Assembly: GCA_014058105.1 (NCBI GenBank)
Contig: JACGCM010001123.1
Coordinates: 310,001-374,000, forward strand
Length of the DNA: 64,000 nucleotides
Direction of reading: 5' to 3'
Origin: Kingdonia uniflora
Lineage: Eukaryota; Streptophyta; Magnoliopsida; Ranunculales; Circaeasteraceae
The notes under the pieces were generated by a model that was not told where the DNA came from, ran no database searches, and saw only the letters and a list, made by a program, of their open reading frames with translations. Below are positions 35,661 through 47,962 of the stretch, in pieces; position 1 is the stretch's first letter, and the number at the start of each line of letters is the position of its first letter. A program made the position numbers and the translations under genes.

Positions 35661-38525
35661 AAAATAATCTCGACGTCCTCGTCGAGGACCGTCGCCAACA
35701 CGGCTCTGCAAGGATTCAATCTTCTGCATCTTCATGAAACCAACAACTCTCCCGCACTTAGTTCAGAGTACTATATCTTCTTCTGTACTAGCGGATACTG
35801 AGCCCAACTGCTAGTCTCGATGCTGACAACTGTGTCTTCAGAACTGAACCTTAACTTCGCCTATTCCCACTGAAGTGCGTAGTGACCGAACCTTCATACG
35901 ACTGGAGTCTGCCTTTTCCTCTAGGTATTGTCTCTTGGTCTCGAACCTTCTGAAAAATGTCTGGGCGGTGCACTCTAGCATCGCGCCCTCTGAAATGCGC
36001 TGCATCCTGCTGCAAAGCGCCTTCTCCCCTGACACTGTATGGAATGTCGCTCTTCTCGACAAACCAAGGGCGTCTCCTCTGGACAGCCCGACGAGGATAT
36101 CTCCAATCCCGTCCAAAAGTGCGCTCACCTCCGAGTCGCGCAATGCCTTCGCTGCTCGAGAGTTCAATCTTCTGTGAATCTCGGCTTCAAACTTCACTCT
36201 TCATCTGCGAGTGGTAAGGAGCAAGTCTTCTAAAACAAAGGGGTAACTCACCCCAACTGCACGGAACATCTGCCGCACACTGAACTGCCTGACTGCCCTT
36301 CAATCAACTCCGCGAAGGTCTTCCAACCATGTCCGCCCTTCTTACGGACCATCGGGGATACAACATCAAGATGCGGCACTCTAGCCTTACCAGTATAGAA
36401 CTGAACTGGTACTCATTGTTCACTTGGGCGGGGGAGGGTAGCTCCTAGAAGGTAGCATACTCTCAACGAGGCGCGGGTACTCTGTTCCCTACCGCCAACA
36501 AAACCATCGAGGCAGCCTATCTAGGCGCGGGTACTCTGTTCCCTACCGCCAGCTAACCATCGAGGTCCGCCATATAGGCGTCCTGCGTGAACTTCTAAAA
36601 CCCATGAGACATCTATCTGTGCAGCCGCGTTTCTGCTCTACCACTTCGTAGTAGGCCATCATCTAACTCATGTAACGCTAGATGGCATCTGCACCTAACT
36701 TGGCTGCAGGAAGGGTGATCGCCACTCCGGCGTCCCCAAAGGTCTCTCCACTCCGGAGGACTCTAATCTGCCTCACTCTCCAAGGAGGACTTCTCAATGC
36801 CTCTTCTCTAACGAGGACTTAACAATGGCATCTGTACTTGCCAAACTCTGGTGGTAATGACCCATGCTGGAACCTGCGTACCTCTGCGTCACAACTTACA
36901 GCTCTTCCCACACTCGATAAGCTCGACGTCCGCGTCGAGAACAAAGCTGTGACATATAACTGACGGACTACTGAAGCGTTTCTCCATCTCCACATCCCTA
37001 CTCCAACCTGAGTACTTGGGGAACTTGGGAACAAGATACTGTCACTGTACCTATCGCCCTGAGCTCGTTGGCTTGCCATGTCCAACTGCTATCAAACTCG
37101 CGGAGACCAACCTTCATACTGTCGCAATCATCTTTGAACTGAAGCGTAGCCATTCTCTGTCTCTTGAACTAGCTTCAATAAACGCAGCCAACTCAAACCG
37201 GTCACTGAGATGTGGTCTTCTAAAGACACTCCATCGATATAAACAAAGAACGAGGCGCGGGAACTCTATCCCTACCGCCAACCACCAAGGGATAAGGAAT
37301 TGGGAAACTAACATCCAATTCTGCTCAGGATCTTTCACCCTAGAGCAATCTCCCATCTGAGATCATGTCTGAGGTAACCCGCACAACTGACTGAAGCTCA
37401 ACTCTGTTCTGCGACAACCACGTAACTTACTAACCTTCGGAAACGTGAGTCTTCCATCTGAGAGCTTAAAATGACCCAGAACCATCGTGTGGAACAACAT
37501 GGATCAACTCGGCTAGAGCACTCGAACGCCGACAAACCTGAAACTCACCTCGGAGCCAGAAAACAAACATCACTCGGCAACTTGCCTTCTTGGAGTGATC
37601 AAAGCAGGGTCCCAAGTAGCTGGGGACCAACTGCGGATAAGCGACAACCCATCTGGGAGGTCGCAGTTCATGTCGCGTCATAACGAATCACTCTGCCTTC
37701 AACGTCTACCTGACGATATCACTGTGTGCAAACTCGGGACCCAAACCATGTCTTCATCTCTTACTTCATGCCGCTTCATCTTCGGCGCATGACATTCACC
37801 TCTGGAATGTCTCAATGTCCAACTCAGGACAATCACAACGAGTATCTCTCAGGATTCTTCAATCTTTAGTAGACACTAAGGAATTCCAACAAAACCAAGC
37901 ATCGCGGCTTCCACACGAAAGTACTCGGTAACTGACGCTGACCATATCGATCTCTGCTGAGGGGCACCGTCCCTGATCACACCTGTTACTAAACTTCGCA
38001 ACGCGGATACGGACCGAATGCAATAACAACCTGCTAGATCGCTCTATTACTATTCTTCATAGAGCATCTGCGACACTGATCAGCCTTCTAGAGACAACCA
38101 ACGATATAGATCATCGCGTCCAACTCAAATCTCAATCCTCCTCTTAGCGTCACTGTCCAAAGCACATTTAACTTGAGCAATCTCGCGCTCGGATATGGAG
38201 CCTTTCTCTTGCGTCCAATATCGACTGACATGTAGGCAACACACTCTACAAGCGTTCACAACGGTGCTTGGAACATCTCTAGGGAGCAACTACGGCTCTG
38301 GAGAGAACAACAGCCAAATGGGTAACCCATACTACCAACTCGGGAATCATTACTCCGTTTACTCCGACGGACGTAGGCACAACCCATCTACGCTCTGACA
38401 AGCAAACTCCCAGCAAGCCTTGCTCGGATAAGCCTAGACCCAACTCTGTCTAGCTCTGGCAGACGTAGGCACAATCCATCTACTCTCTACCAACTCAAGA
38501 GCTAAGCTTCAACAAGCTATTCTCG

Positions 38526-38538
38526 CTCTGATACCAAC
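38526..38538 (-). other. Primer-binding site (initiator tRNA-Met)
   Basis: Minus-strand GTTGGTATCAGAG(C) lies directly against the 5' LTR. TGGTATCAGAGC is complementary to the 3' end of plant initiator tRNA-Met and fixes the element's direction. Confidence 0.88.
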
Positions 38539-39348
38539 TGACACGGCCCTAGCCGGGACCGACTCTACAGTTCCCGGAGTGCAGCGGAATAGGGGACCGT
38601 GCGGCGTACACGGACGCGAGGTCGGCGTGTACCAGCCATCTTCACTGGCGCGGCGCGCCAGTGGCATACAACCCACGGATGCTAGAGCGACATCCGGATT
38701 ATCCTGGATACTCGTGAGGGGTCATTGAATATGTATTCAGTAAAGGCAACAACGCTGAAGGTTCCCTCAATAATCCCTACAGCGTAATCTCTCACGACGC
38801 GCGCGAGATACGGAAGCACACCTGTCCTGTAGCGGATCAGGGTAGCTCAATATGCCGGTTTCCACCTTAGGGACTCATATCTCAAGGGGCGACGAGCCTG
38901 GACTAATTATACTGTCCATCTGAAAGGGGCGGTGCATCTCGGATAGCCCACGGGGCATAGCGGCGCCATATGAAGCCCTCTAATGAAAACCGGCCCGCAT
39001 TGCGAGGCAATGTCCCCTAGCCTACCCTAGGCCTAGGAGAACTCATAACTATCCCTTGTAGATAGTCCATGAGCCGGGGTCCTTGATGACCAAGCATTAA
39101 AGCTCTTTTAGTCATGGGGAGGATCGGACCAAGGTTCCTCCTTAATATAGCTACTAAGTAAATAGTCAACTTCCAAAAGGAAACGTTAAAACATGAGACG
39201 AAGCGTACTGGACCTTTTCGCCCCCTTAACTGAATCCGATTGCGACGAAACTTGGCGTGCTGCTATATTAGGATATAGAGAACAAATACATTCGGACAGA
39301 ACTCAAAACGCTCGGGTAGATTTGGCCGGCGTTCGGTAGGTCGTCACA
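38539..39348 (-). repeat. 5' LTR of the young non-coding element
   Basis: 810 bp, one difference from the left copy. It is followed by the AGCTG target copy at 39349-39353. Confidence 0.92.
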
Positions 39349-39353
39349 AGCTG

Positions 39354-40808
39354 TGTACTCACCTGTGTATCCACCACATGCATGGCCCAACAACCTAACT
39401 TCATGCAAGTAACCAACTTTTATGGACCCAACTTTCTTCGGCTAAATTTTTGAGGTATTAATATCATTACCAGGATGCCATCAGCATTTTATCACATCCA
39501 TAACCAGGTGGATAAGTAGACTCTATGTTCCAGTTGAGAAGAAACCAATGATTTCTTTAAGAGCTTTGCAAAGCGATTCGAGGAGTGGGCTCTCAAGGTT
39601 AAGAAGATGGATGACTATGCAGTCACCTTTTTAGTGCATGCCAACCAAGCGACTTGCAAAGATCCCTACATAATATTTAGTCAATCAAGGTAACAACCCT
39701 GGAGGACCTGTATAATTAAGCCAAGAAGTACCAAAAATTCAATCTCGAGGATAAGTCGCAGGCCTCTCTCCTCACGACAACAAACAATAAGCAGTGCCTC
39801 AGTCAGTGCTTGCACCAGCAAAAAAACAATAAGTGCATCAAGCCAAACCTCTGCAGAGCACTAAGAATCATGGTATGAAGAGGTGCCATAGAACTTGACT
39901 GGGTAGCCATTCTAGAGTCCTCGAATGGAGGAAAGTTTCTTCAATATCTTTTAAGCCAAACTTTGGAAATTGATGAGTAATGATCGTGACTCCTGACTGA
40001 CTGCTTTTTACTTTGATATTCCAGGGAAACCATTCTTCCTACATCATAATATTCATTACCAAGATATCGAAATGGCAGTGATTACATTTTCAAGTGACGA
40101 TGAATCACTCAATAACTAAAAGTCACCACTTCTGGCAATAACAGATGCAGCACCACCAGTTCCCATGTATGAGTAAGTTTAGCATCGAGTGAAATCGATA
40201 TTGTATTCAGAAACATGGTGTCAATAGCCCCTTAAATACCTAGGGAATTCTTTTTGGCCCCTGGCCAACTACAGTGGATACGCCTGACTGTTGCTACAAG
40301 AAATCCCAAAACTAAGTCTTCAGGTATAGGTTACTTTTGCTTAATCTTAGCTTTACAAATGCAAGCTTTAAACGACGCTTTACACTATTTGGAGAGGAGG
40401 CTGAGGCCATGGCAATCATTCTAGTACTTTGTTTGAGCCTTCCTTTTCAAAATTGTAGTTTAGTCTTTTATTTTATTTTTATGATACTGCTATATTTGGT
40501 GAATGCGCTAAAAAACAAATGCTGAGAAGTGGCATGGCACACAAACACCTTTTATCAATACATTATTGCATTAGGCTAGTTTATTTGGAGAGATGGATTT
40601 TGTAAACTTTGGATCGCACTCAGGGAGACCCGGTTACCTGGTATGTATTGAAGACTCCTACTACTATTTCAGATTTTGTTGATTGTGTTCGTGCTCATGT
40701 TGTAGCTAATCTATAAGGCTACACCTTTTTTTTGTTTTTCCCATGTAATATATTTTCTTGTACTCTCTAGTTTCTTCAATAAATCTTTGGCTTAGCAAAA
40801 AAAAAAAA
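39354..40808 (+). mobile_element. Decayed retroposed sequence ending in poly(A)
   Basis: Open pieces such as NDFFKSFAKRFEEWALKVKK and TFLVHANQATCKDPY look weakly gag-like. The right end has AATAAA at 40778-40783, then a 12-A run at 40797-40808, as in LINE or retrocopy 3' ends. The two parts may be different elements. The young LTR element interrupts the sequence that continues from about 34690. Confidence 0.35.
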
Positions 40809-41471
40809 CGAGAACTGGATTTTCTTAAGATTTATGGTATTTTAATTGCTCATGAATTGCGCTCAACTTAGAAAATACAGTAGCAGTCTTGTAAAGGAAG
40901 GGTTCAGTGGTTTATGAATAAAAAACATGAAAGAAACTCAAGGAGATGTGAAGAGTATATTGGTATGAATCAAATGTGTAGTTGGCCTGGCTTATATCGT
41001 TCTCTAAAACTGAAAAAACATGACCTCTTAGAGTATATAACATGGTCTCTCAAAAATAACGTAACATATTACCAGAAACATTTTAGATGCAATTTCAGGA
41101 AATCGAAAGTGCTATTAACGTTTTTTAGGTAGATAGTTTTACTGAAAGAATATCATTCAACCGTTTTTTTTTATTTTTGTTTTTTTTCAAATCCATAGCT
41201 TATATCACTACTAGGCAAGACACATGTGAGTCTAACATGAAAGTATCAGTAAGGTCGTATACATCAATACGGTTGATTTGTAAAAAAAATTAAGATAAAG
41301 GAGGGCCGTGAGTTCGAGCCCCCTCCCCGCAGAGAGAATTGTGGTGATAGCTTTCAGGTTGTTTCTATCCTTCGGTGGCATTTTTTTTATCGATGCTATA
41401 AAATACTCCAACAAATTTAAACAAACCAAAAGAATCTGACACGCAAAAGAAAATGTACTTTTATGACATAC

Positions 41472-42196
41472 CTACCAGTGATTCTGAAAAAGGTAATCTA
41501 GAGCAAAGGCAAGTGTAGTCTTCCCACAACCTTGTGGGGCACTAAAACCAATCTGCATAAAAATTAAAGATTGTAGCTAAGTAAACTTCTCTCTAAAATA
41601 TTATCTCATAATTACCAAAACAAAAGGCTAGAAACATATTGTATACTACTCTGCACCTATTGCAGCGACTAACAATTCGAATTTAGCAATGGTTCATTTA
41701 ATACATTGATATTCACGAAAACTATCAAGAAAATTCAGTAAGAAAAGTGGAGCTTAAATGAATAATCATAAATATCGAATTGGTAATAGACAATATTTTT
41801 ACCACTAAAGGTGGAACATCTTCCCCATCATTAAACTTCGACCTATGTTGTGAAATCTGGTCTTCACACCAGAAGAACACCGGTAGATAGTAGTGAAAAA
41901 TCCTAGCTTTCTGAGAGTCAGAGGTTTAGCTCGTTAAGGTTAAACAATCTGCACATATTAAGACCATACTCTATCCACATTGATTCTCGCAGCCACCATA
42001 TTTGGGGTCAAGCCCAATTTCTTTATAAGTGGACTGCCACATATGAATTCGTAAAGATCCTCTACAGAGGAAACTATGGCAGGTGCTGAGGCAAATGCAG
42101 AGTTCAAAGGCCTGCATCCACTACTGTTGGGACTATTGTAACCCGTAGCTGAATTGTTTTCAGTCCAAGAACATCCTCGAGTAAGAGGAAGAATAC
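41472..42196 (-). pseudogene. GLYK: D-glycerate 3-kinase (GLYK) fragment, two exons, frameshifted
   Basis: GLYK is the chloroplast photorespiratory kinase that phosphorylates glycerate. Exon 41803-42196 reads GCSWTENNSATGY, SSVEDLYEFICGSPLI and KKLGLTP. After frame changes it continues YGLNMCRLFNLNEL, FHYYLPVFFWCEDQISQ and GEDVPPLV. Exon 41472-41552 has the P-loop IGFSAPQGCGKTTLAFALDY. The junction VPPLV|IGFSAPQG is in phase 0. Defects: a shift near IDKWLAYG (42000-41970), stops at LNL*LSES*, and an extra T in the TTTTT before the end of the P-loop exon. The transit-peptide exon and all exons after the P-loop are absent. Named from memory of plant GLYK. Confidence 0.78.
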
Positions 42197-42674
42197 CTAA
42201 AGGTAGGTAAAGAAAAAAAATATAGTTAATTGAGTATACTACATACGTTGTCTGAAAAATCATGTTACTATACTAAAAAGAAGATAACTTGCTCGAAGAT
42301 GCAAGTGAATATATGTATCATTTCTATCTTGCAACTCAATAAAATTAAGCTAAACAAACATCTTCAAGGATTAAAGAGTGATCATTTAGATTAAACTGAT
42401 AGACCCATATACAAGATTGGTGATAGCTTATCCTCTAATACTCGCAATTAGTTCAAGCTCCTAGCCTTTTCTCTTTGGGTATCTAAAAAATTATTTTTAA
42501 GGCTTCTTTTTAGATTTAGCTACGAGATGCCGTTATTCAATCTGATAATTCTCAATTATTTCTAACTTCTAGTTTCTTTCGCCGGGTACCGACATAAAAG
42601 TTATTGGCATAAGTCCCCAACTCAAAAGTTACTAAGAGATTATTCTTCAATCAAACTTAGTTGAATCTCGGCTA

Positions 42675-43034
42675 GGCTTGTTGAAGCGAGAAACAAAAGG
42701 TTTCTTGGCCAGATGTGCTGCTGAAGCTAAAACAATGGCAGAGCTAGTTGAGCGAGACGCATACAACCTGGAAACTGTAGAAAAGGAAGCTGAAGAGATG
42801 CTGAAGGTACTTAGTTATTTCTGACTTCTACTGGAAATTAAGGACAACTAATATTACAGTGCATTTTAATGATCTTGGCAGATGTGTAACAAGAAGTTAG
42901 AAGAAACAAGGAGGCAGACTGATGAAGAAATCCGGATGTGTGCCCGTGAATTGCTTATGTTGGCAGATTCAGTAACAAAGTATAAAGAGAACATGGAATC
43001 TACAGTTTTGACAATGAAAAAAATATCTCCTTGA
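42675..43034 (+). pseudogene. NDC80: Last two exons of an NDC80-like kinetochore coiled-coil gene
   Basis: Exon about 42675-42806 reads KRETKGFLARCAAEAKTMAE then NLETVEKEAEEMLK (donor GTACTT). Exon 42882-43034 reads CNKKLEETRRQTDEEIRM, CARELLMLADSVTKYKE and TMKKISP, stop TGA at 43032. Heptad-rich, and it resembles the C-terminal part of plant NDC80/HEC1 (EKEAAEILK, QMCARELFELVDSVSKYKE as I recall it). NDC80 links kinetochores to microtubules. No upstream exons are seen. The C-terminus seems a little short. It lies about 480 bp from the GLYK fragment, on the opposite strand. Confidence 0.55.
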
Positions 43035-43124
43035 TACTGTTGAATTTGTTTCAAATGCTCACAAGCGCTAAGCCGGCATCTTTTGGAATGCTTAATTACG
43101 AAACAAGCCAGTGACTTTGAGCCT

Positions 43125-43148
43125 GATGGATGGATGGATGGATGGATG
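43125..43148. repeat. (GATG)6 microsatellite
   Basis: Six tandem GATG units followed by a G run. Confidence 0.95.
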
Positions 43149-44459
43149 GGGGGAAATTGAACTCAATAGAGGCACCAGAAAACAAATTTCTTTTGTCCTG
43201 CTGTCTTTTGTTGTCACCGAGAGATATGTGATTGTAGTATGTAAATATTCTTTTATATGTTATTTTTGCTTCGCTTGGTGATTGCTCATGTAGAACTGTA
43301 TTTGGTAAGTGGTAACATGAACAGACTGAACTAACTTGTCTCTGGACTAATTTGTCTGTCTCTAATTTACTTTATTTTCTGTCAAATTTTCAAGTTTTTT
43401 AGATGTTCTAAAATTTATGGAGGACTTGGGAGCATAGGGGTATTGTAACCAAATTTAGGTTTTGAGTTGACTGATCAGGTTATGATTTTTTTCCAATGAT
43501 TTTGGGAATTACACTATATGCCGTGAGCATACAAATTATCGCTGCTTACATAATCTCTAGTAAAGCTTTGATAACACTGTATGAGGTTATGTAGAAAAAA
43601 ACTACATTGATAAACACAATTTGAACCTGAAAGTTCTCATTGGACGTCTGTATGACAGAATAGTTCTTGTTATCAAAATTTCCTTGAGTAAAACGTGAGC
43701 ATACAAATTAATCAACCCAATTATTCCCAACTCGGAGGAAAATATAATCTCCAAAATAATTCTAGATTGTAAGACATCATTCAGGTGACAATATATAGTG
43801 GAATGTCAATGACACTCAGTAATCTTTAAAAAAAAGTAAGTTAAGGAGTTTGGTCATGGAGGACACCACTATGTGTTGTGCTTTGTAATTTTGGTTAAAT
43901 CATTCTAAATCACAAATTTTGGGTACTAAAGTTCTATCCTCTCTCAACCAAAGGTGAACATAATTCACAATCTCACAGTACTAAATCATACACAATCCAA
44001 CCCTAATCTTCTAAATTGTTTATGTTTAGTACTCAAGTTCTACTCTTTCACAACAACATGTCGTGTTCGTGTTAGCAAAATCAACGAGAAATGAAGTTTT
44101 GTCATCAATAATATCAAATCAAAATTAAATCTCTGACCTGAAATCCTCAATTCCTTTTTGTGAAATCCAAACAAACTCCAATTTCTAGGGCAGTGAAATT
44201 GAGAAGAAAAATATATTAGCAATAAAAGGGTAATAGGGTTTGATATCTCACTTATATTTCTGAACAAAATTGTGATGTTCTCAAATTCAGCAATGCACTT
44301 ACAAGCTAGGGTTTGGAAGAGAGGAGTTGCTTTGGAAGAGAGAAGAGAGGAGGGAGGAGTTTCGGTGGGTTTGGAAGAGAAGAGTTTGGTTCGTTTGGGA
44401 GAGACGATATATTTAGAAGAAGATTTACAAAAATGACCCTGATTTTGTATTTAGAATTC

Positions 44460-44595
44460 CCAAACTACCCCTAATTTCGTATATACGAAAAGTTATGGGT
44501 TGAACTTCCAAAAATACCCCTTCTATCATTACCTAATTACGATTGAGATGCCTATTTTGGATAAGATTTGGTATATACGAAATGGGGGTATTTTA
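44460..44595. repeat. Imperfect inverted repeat with CGTATATACG core
   Basis: ACTACCCCTAATTTCGTATA at the left and TATATACGAAATGGGGGTAT at the right are near reverse complements, about 90 bp apart. This would form a hairpin and may be a MITE remnant. Confidence 0.55.
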
Positions 44596-44970
44596 GGATT
44601 AAAAAAATTGTGAGAGTAGACTAAATAATACTCATGATCTAACGGCTGTGTTATAAACTTAAATATAAATTTTTCTCAACATGTGTAGGGTAGGGTGATC
44701 AACAGCTGAGATTTATTGTAATGGCATAGCTATTCCTTTAGTAGTATAGATTTTTTCAACGACGCTTAGATTTGTATACACTAAAAAGCTATTTGGTGTC
44801 TTTTTCTTTTAAAAAGGTGACTTTTTTCATGAGATGCTGCAGTTGAAAAGGTTTAGCCGCAATATCTTTGGCACCAATGCTAGCTACGTAGTTAGAGGTG
44901 GCTACTTAATTATCCATCATCTTTTGAGAGAGTCAAAAGCGTCGAATTTGTCTAAAGAGCATTAAAGAAA

Positions 44971-45020
44971 GTACTAGGGCTAACTGGTATGCGCGAAGCC
45001 AAACCAGTTAGCCCTAGTAC
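44971..45020. repeat. Perfect 18-bp inverted repeat, 14-base loop
   Basis: GTACTAGGGCTAACTGGT (44971-44988) and ACCAGTTAGCCCTAGTAC (45003-45020) are exact reverse complements with a 14-base spacer. No coding sequence overlaps it. Confidence 0.95.
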
Positions 45021-45797
45021 AGACGTAAAGAGTTTGGCAAGGATCCTTGGTTAATGGGACCAGGAGTCATAGATAGATGCCAATGGTAAGGAGTCTTGAT
45101 CAATCTAGGCTATAGACGTCAATCCGTAGAAGGACCGAAATGAGGTGAGACTATTGCTATAGACTGAAGCTAGGCTTGATAGGCTAAAGACGTTAATGCA
45201 TTAAAGGAATAGAGATAGTTGGAAAATATATAACAGCGTCGGCTTCTAATTTACTAAGAAGAGTAAGAAATAACCTAACTCTTTTAAAAGTTCCACCTCT
45301 ATTAATCATAAAAGCAAGAGAGGTAGCCTTTCAAGTAGCTCAGAGTTAAATAAGGGCTAATTTAAGCGTTGAGCCCATATTAGAAGAAAAGTACATTCTA
45401 AAGCTATTCCATGTCTATAGTTATAGTGTTCCTATCGCTTCTTGATGGCAGTACAGATCGGGTTAAAAAAGCATAAGAGTTGCGCCACCTAGTAACACCT
45501 TGAGCGTGAGAGTTTTTAGTAGTTTTGACATGGAAATTAACTTTAGGCAGGCATTTTTACGGGGTGGTGATCAAATCGTCTAGTTGCAAATCATCTACTC
45601 GAATGTAAAGGAGAATCTACCTCTAAATGGTTATGCTTTCCATTTTCCTATTTTAACGTTGGGGCAACAGGGCTCTCCTAACAAGAGGAGCAGAGTTATT
45701 GACCATGTCAAAAAAGTATGAGAAAATGACAAAGTCAAAAGCTTTAAAAGGAACAACTCCTTTATGTCTAAGGGAGCGCAAGAATAGGAGCCATGTT

Positions 45798-46413
45798 TGT
45801 AATAGCCTAATTCTGTGAGCTCGAAGTAGCCTGGAATTAACTTTTATATCAATGTACATGTGACAAAATCTAATCGAAAACAAGAAATAACACTAGTGTG
45901 TAGCGTGGAAAACCTATGTATAAGTTAAAAACCACGACCTCGAGTTGAGAATTTTTGTAATAGTGACGTTTATTTCTTGAGGCTGATATCTTATTACAAG
46001 TAATCTCTAGACTAAAATATGCTTGACCTTATGAATAAGAAGTTTGGATATTTTGAGAATCTAGAAAATATAGTTTTCCTGGTGATTTCTCCTATAATTT
46101 TCTGGTCCTTGTCTCTTTTGGGACTTTTTCTTTATATTGACATTTTCTACAGTTCTTCATCGTACTGGAGCACATTTTCTGAACAATGTGGTTAGTGGTG
46201 GTTGACTGAATAACTGCTAAGTTCGAGAGAGACATGTGGCTTTGACTTATTCAAGCTTTTCGGTTTGAGCTCGACCCATGTTGTTTATCAGTTCGTAGAG
46301 TATGTGACAATGTTGACTGGAGAAGTCATGTGGAGAATGCGTGAGTCTGACATAGAGGTAGTTCGAACTGGAGATAGCTCGATTTAGGTAAGATCGAGGG
46401 GTAGGCCCCTACA
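45798..46413 (-). repeat. 3' LTR of Gypsy element B (616 bp)
   Basis: Plus-strand ends TGTAATAGCC..GGCCCCTACA. It keeps an internal segment of about 80 bp (GATATCAG.. and CGAGGTCGTGGTTTTTA on the sense strand) that is shared with the LTR of element A but missing from the other LTR. Confidence 0.88.
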
Positions 46414-47952
46414 ATCGCCCTTCGTAACCGAAGTCACGAGTGCTTTGGGTTGAGAAATAATTTTTAGGTATATGGGTTATAAATTTGAATGAGGAAGGAA
46501 GTAATGATGGTGTTTGACTGTATGAAATATGCGCGTGGCAAGGGGGAAGTACGTGTATTGAATGTTGATGGGAATATTGATGTATGCGACAATTAGGGTT
46601 TAAAGAGTCTCATCTGTATTGAATGATGACGCTTGGGAAGATGTACCTACATAATAAATGTAGGGTTATATAAATAGTACTTGTATCGAGGTTGGTGTCC
46701 AAGTACGTTTGCTTTGATACAAAATCCTCGTCAAGTATTGAAGATGGTGAAGACTCCCATGATGGTTCTTGAAGAGAGAATTGTTTCTGAAATGTAGAGG
46801 TTGAAATTGAAGTTCTTTGGAGATCAGTCCTTGGAGAATCTTATTCCTGCTTCTATTCCTCCGACATATCAAGGAATGTCAGAAAATGAAGCGGCTGAAG
46901 CTGAGGAGGAGTTTTACTGTAGATAGAGGTTTCACCACGTTGTCTTGACAGACGAACAACGCTGGGTTTTTCTCCGGATCCTTGTGGAAGACAAGGTTGG
47001 AGAGACAGATACAGGGATTGGCATAACTGCGGTGTAGTTGCGCTGATGTCTTGTGTCCCAATGGATTCTACGGTTGGGCTCTCTTTATCTCTACCAACTC
47101 TAGGGGGGGTTATAGGAGAGACGGTGATGGTAGTAGAAGAGGAAGAAAGAGAATGGAAGTATACTTTTACATTTCCATCACTACTCTGCGCTGAGAAGAC
47201 CTATAGTTTGAAGGGCTGGTTCGGGCACTGAGTCTTCTATTCCCATAGTTTCCATTTAAAGCTCGTCTAAACTTTGACCAAACTCATGGGAGTGAGGATA
47301 CTCGTTGTTTATAATGTTTGCTTTGCATCAGGGTGAAAGATTATTGAAGTAGAATGAACAAAAGGAGTTGATGTTTCAGAGTGCCTGAAAGACTTATTAG
47401 TTGTAATAATATTTAAAAAACATGGAACTGTAAAGTACCTGATGTTGAGTTCTTGAAAGACTTGTTATCTGTAAAAGCACTTGTAATATGTTTTGAGATG
47501 AATAAAATTTGTTATCCAAATTTTGTGCTGATATATAAATAGAATAACTCTAGAAATCGAGCTATATGATTTGAAGACTATCGAATATTTGATGAAATGA
47601 AATGTATAAAAGTAGAAAGTAAAATAATATAATATTTGAACTGTTATACAATTGATTAGAAAAAGGTATGAAATGTGTGTAGCTCAGGCTTCGTTAATCG
47701 TGAATCGTCATATGTGCTTAAAATGTGAAAGAGAAAGAGAAAGAAAATATAAGAGTTTTAGAATGAAAAATCGATCTCGTAGAGGTCATTATAGAAAACT
47801 AGATCTGGAAATAATTAGTTCAAAATGTGATAGTCTAGAATTACTGAGCTCGATAGGAAGAAATATGTTCAAATAATTGCTCTCAAGATATAGGGTTTCT
47901 ATTACAAGATAAAAGGATAATATCATGAGTTGTGGGGAATTGGTAGTAAAAA

Positions 47953-47962
47953 TATATAAATA
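47953..47962 (+). promoter_or_regulatory. TATA box of the antisense gene
   Basis: TATATAAATA lies 40 bp upstream of the first ATG (48002) of the plus-strand gene, a fitting position for an own promoter inside the element. Confidence 0.45.

Larger units (their letters stand above)
34838..39348 (-). mobile_element. Young non-coding LTR element (LARD/TRIM-like), 4511 bp
   Basis: Two 810-bp LTRs (34838-35647 and 38539-39348) differ at one base. The whole is flanked by AGCTG (34833-34837 and 39349-39353). Next to the right LTR lies the reverse complement of TTGGTATCAGAGC, the plant initiator-tRNA-Met binding site; next to the left LTR is the reverse complement of AGTGCGGGAGGG, a polypurine tract. 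So the element runs on the minus strand. The 2.9-kb interior has no gag, protease, RT, RNase H or integrase. It contains repeated phrases such as GGCGCGGGTACTCTGTTCCC. The element is GC-richer than its surroundings. It must use proteins of another element. Confidence 0.92.

Noticed and set aside
35838..38398. Open frames of 60-120 codons inside the young LTR element
   Set aside because: They overlap on both strands, have no recognisable motif and are explained by higher GC content lowering stop frequency.
44971..45035. Hairpin as a Helitron 3' end
   Set aside because: No CTRR within about 15 bases on either strand and no TC start linked to it.
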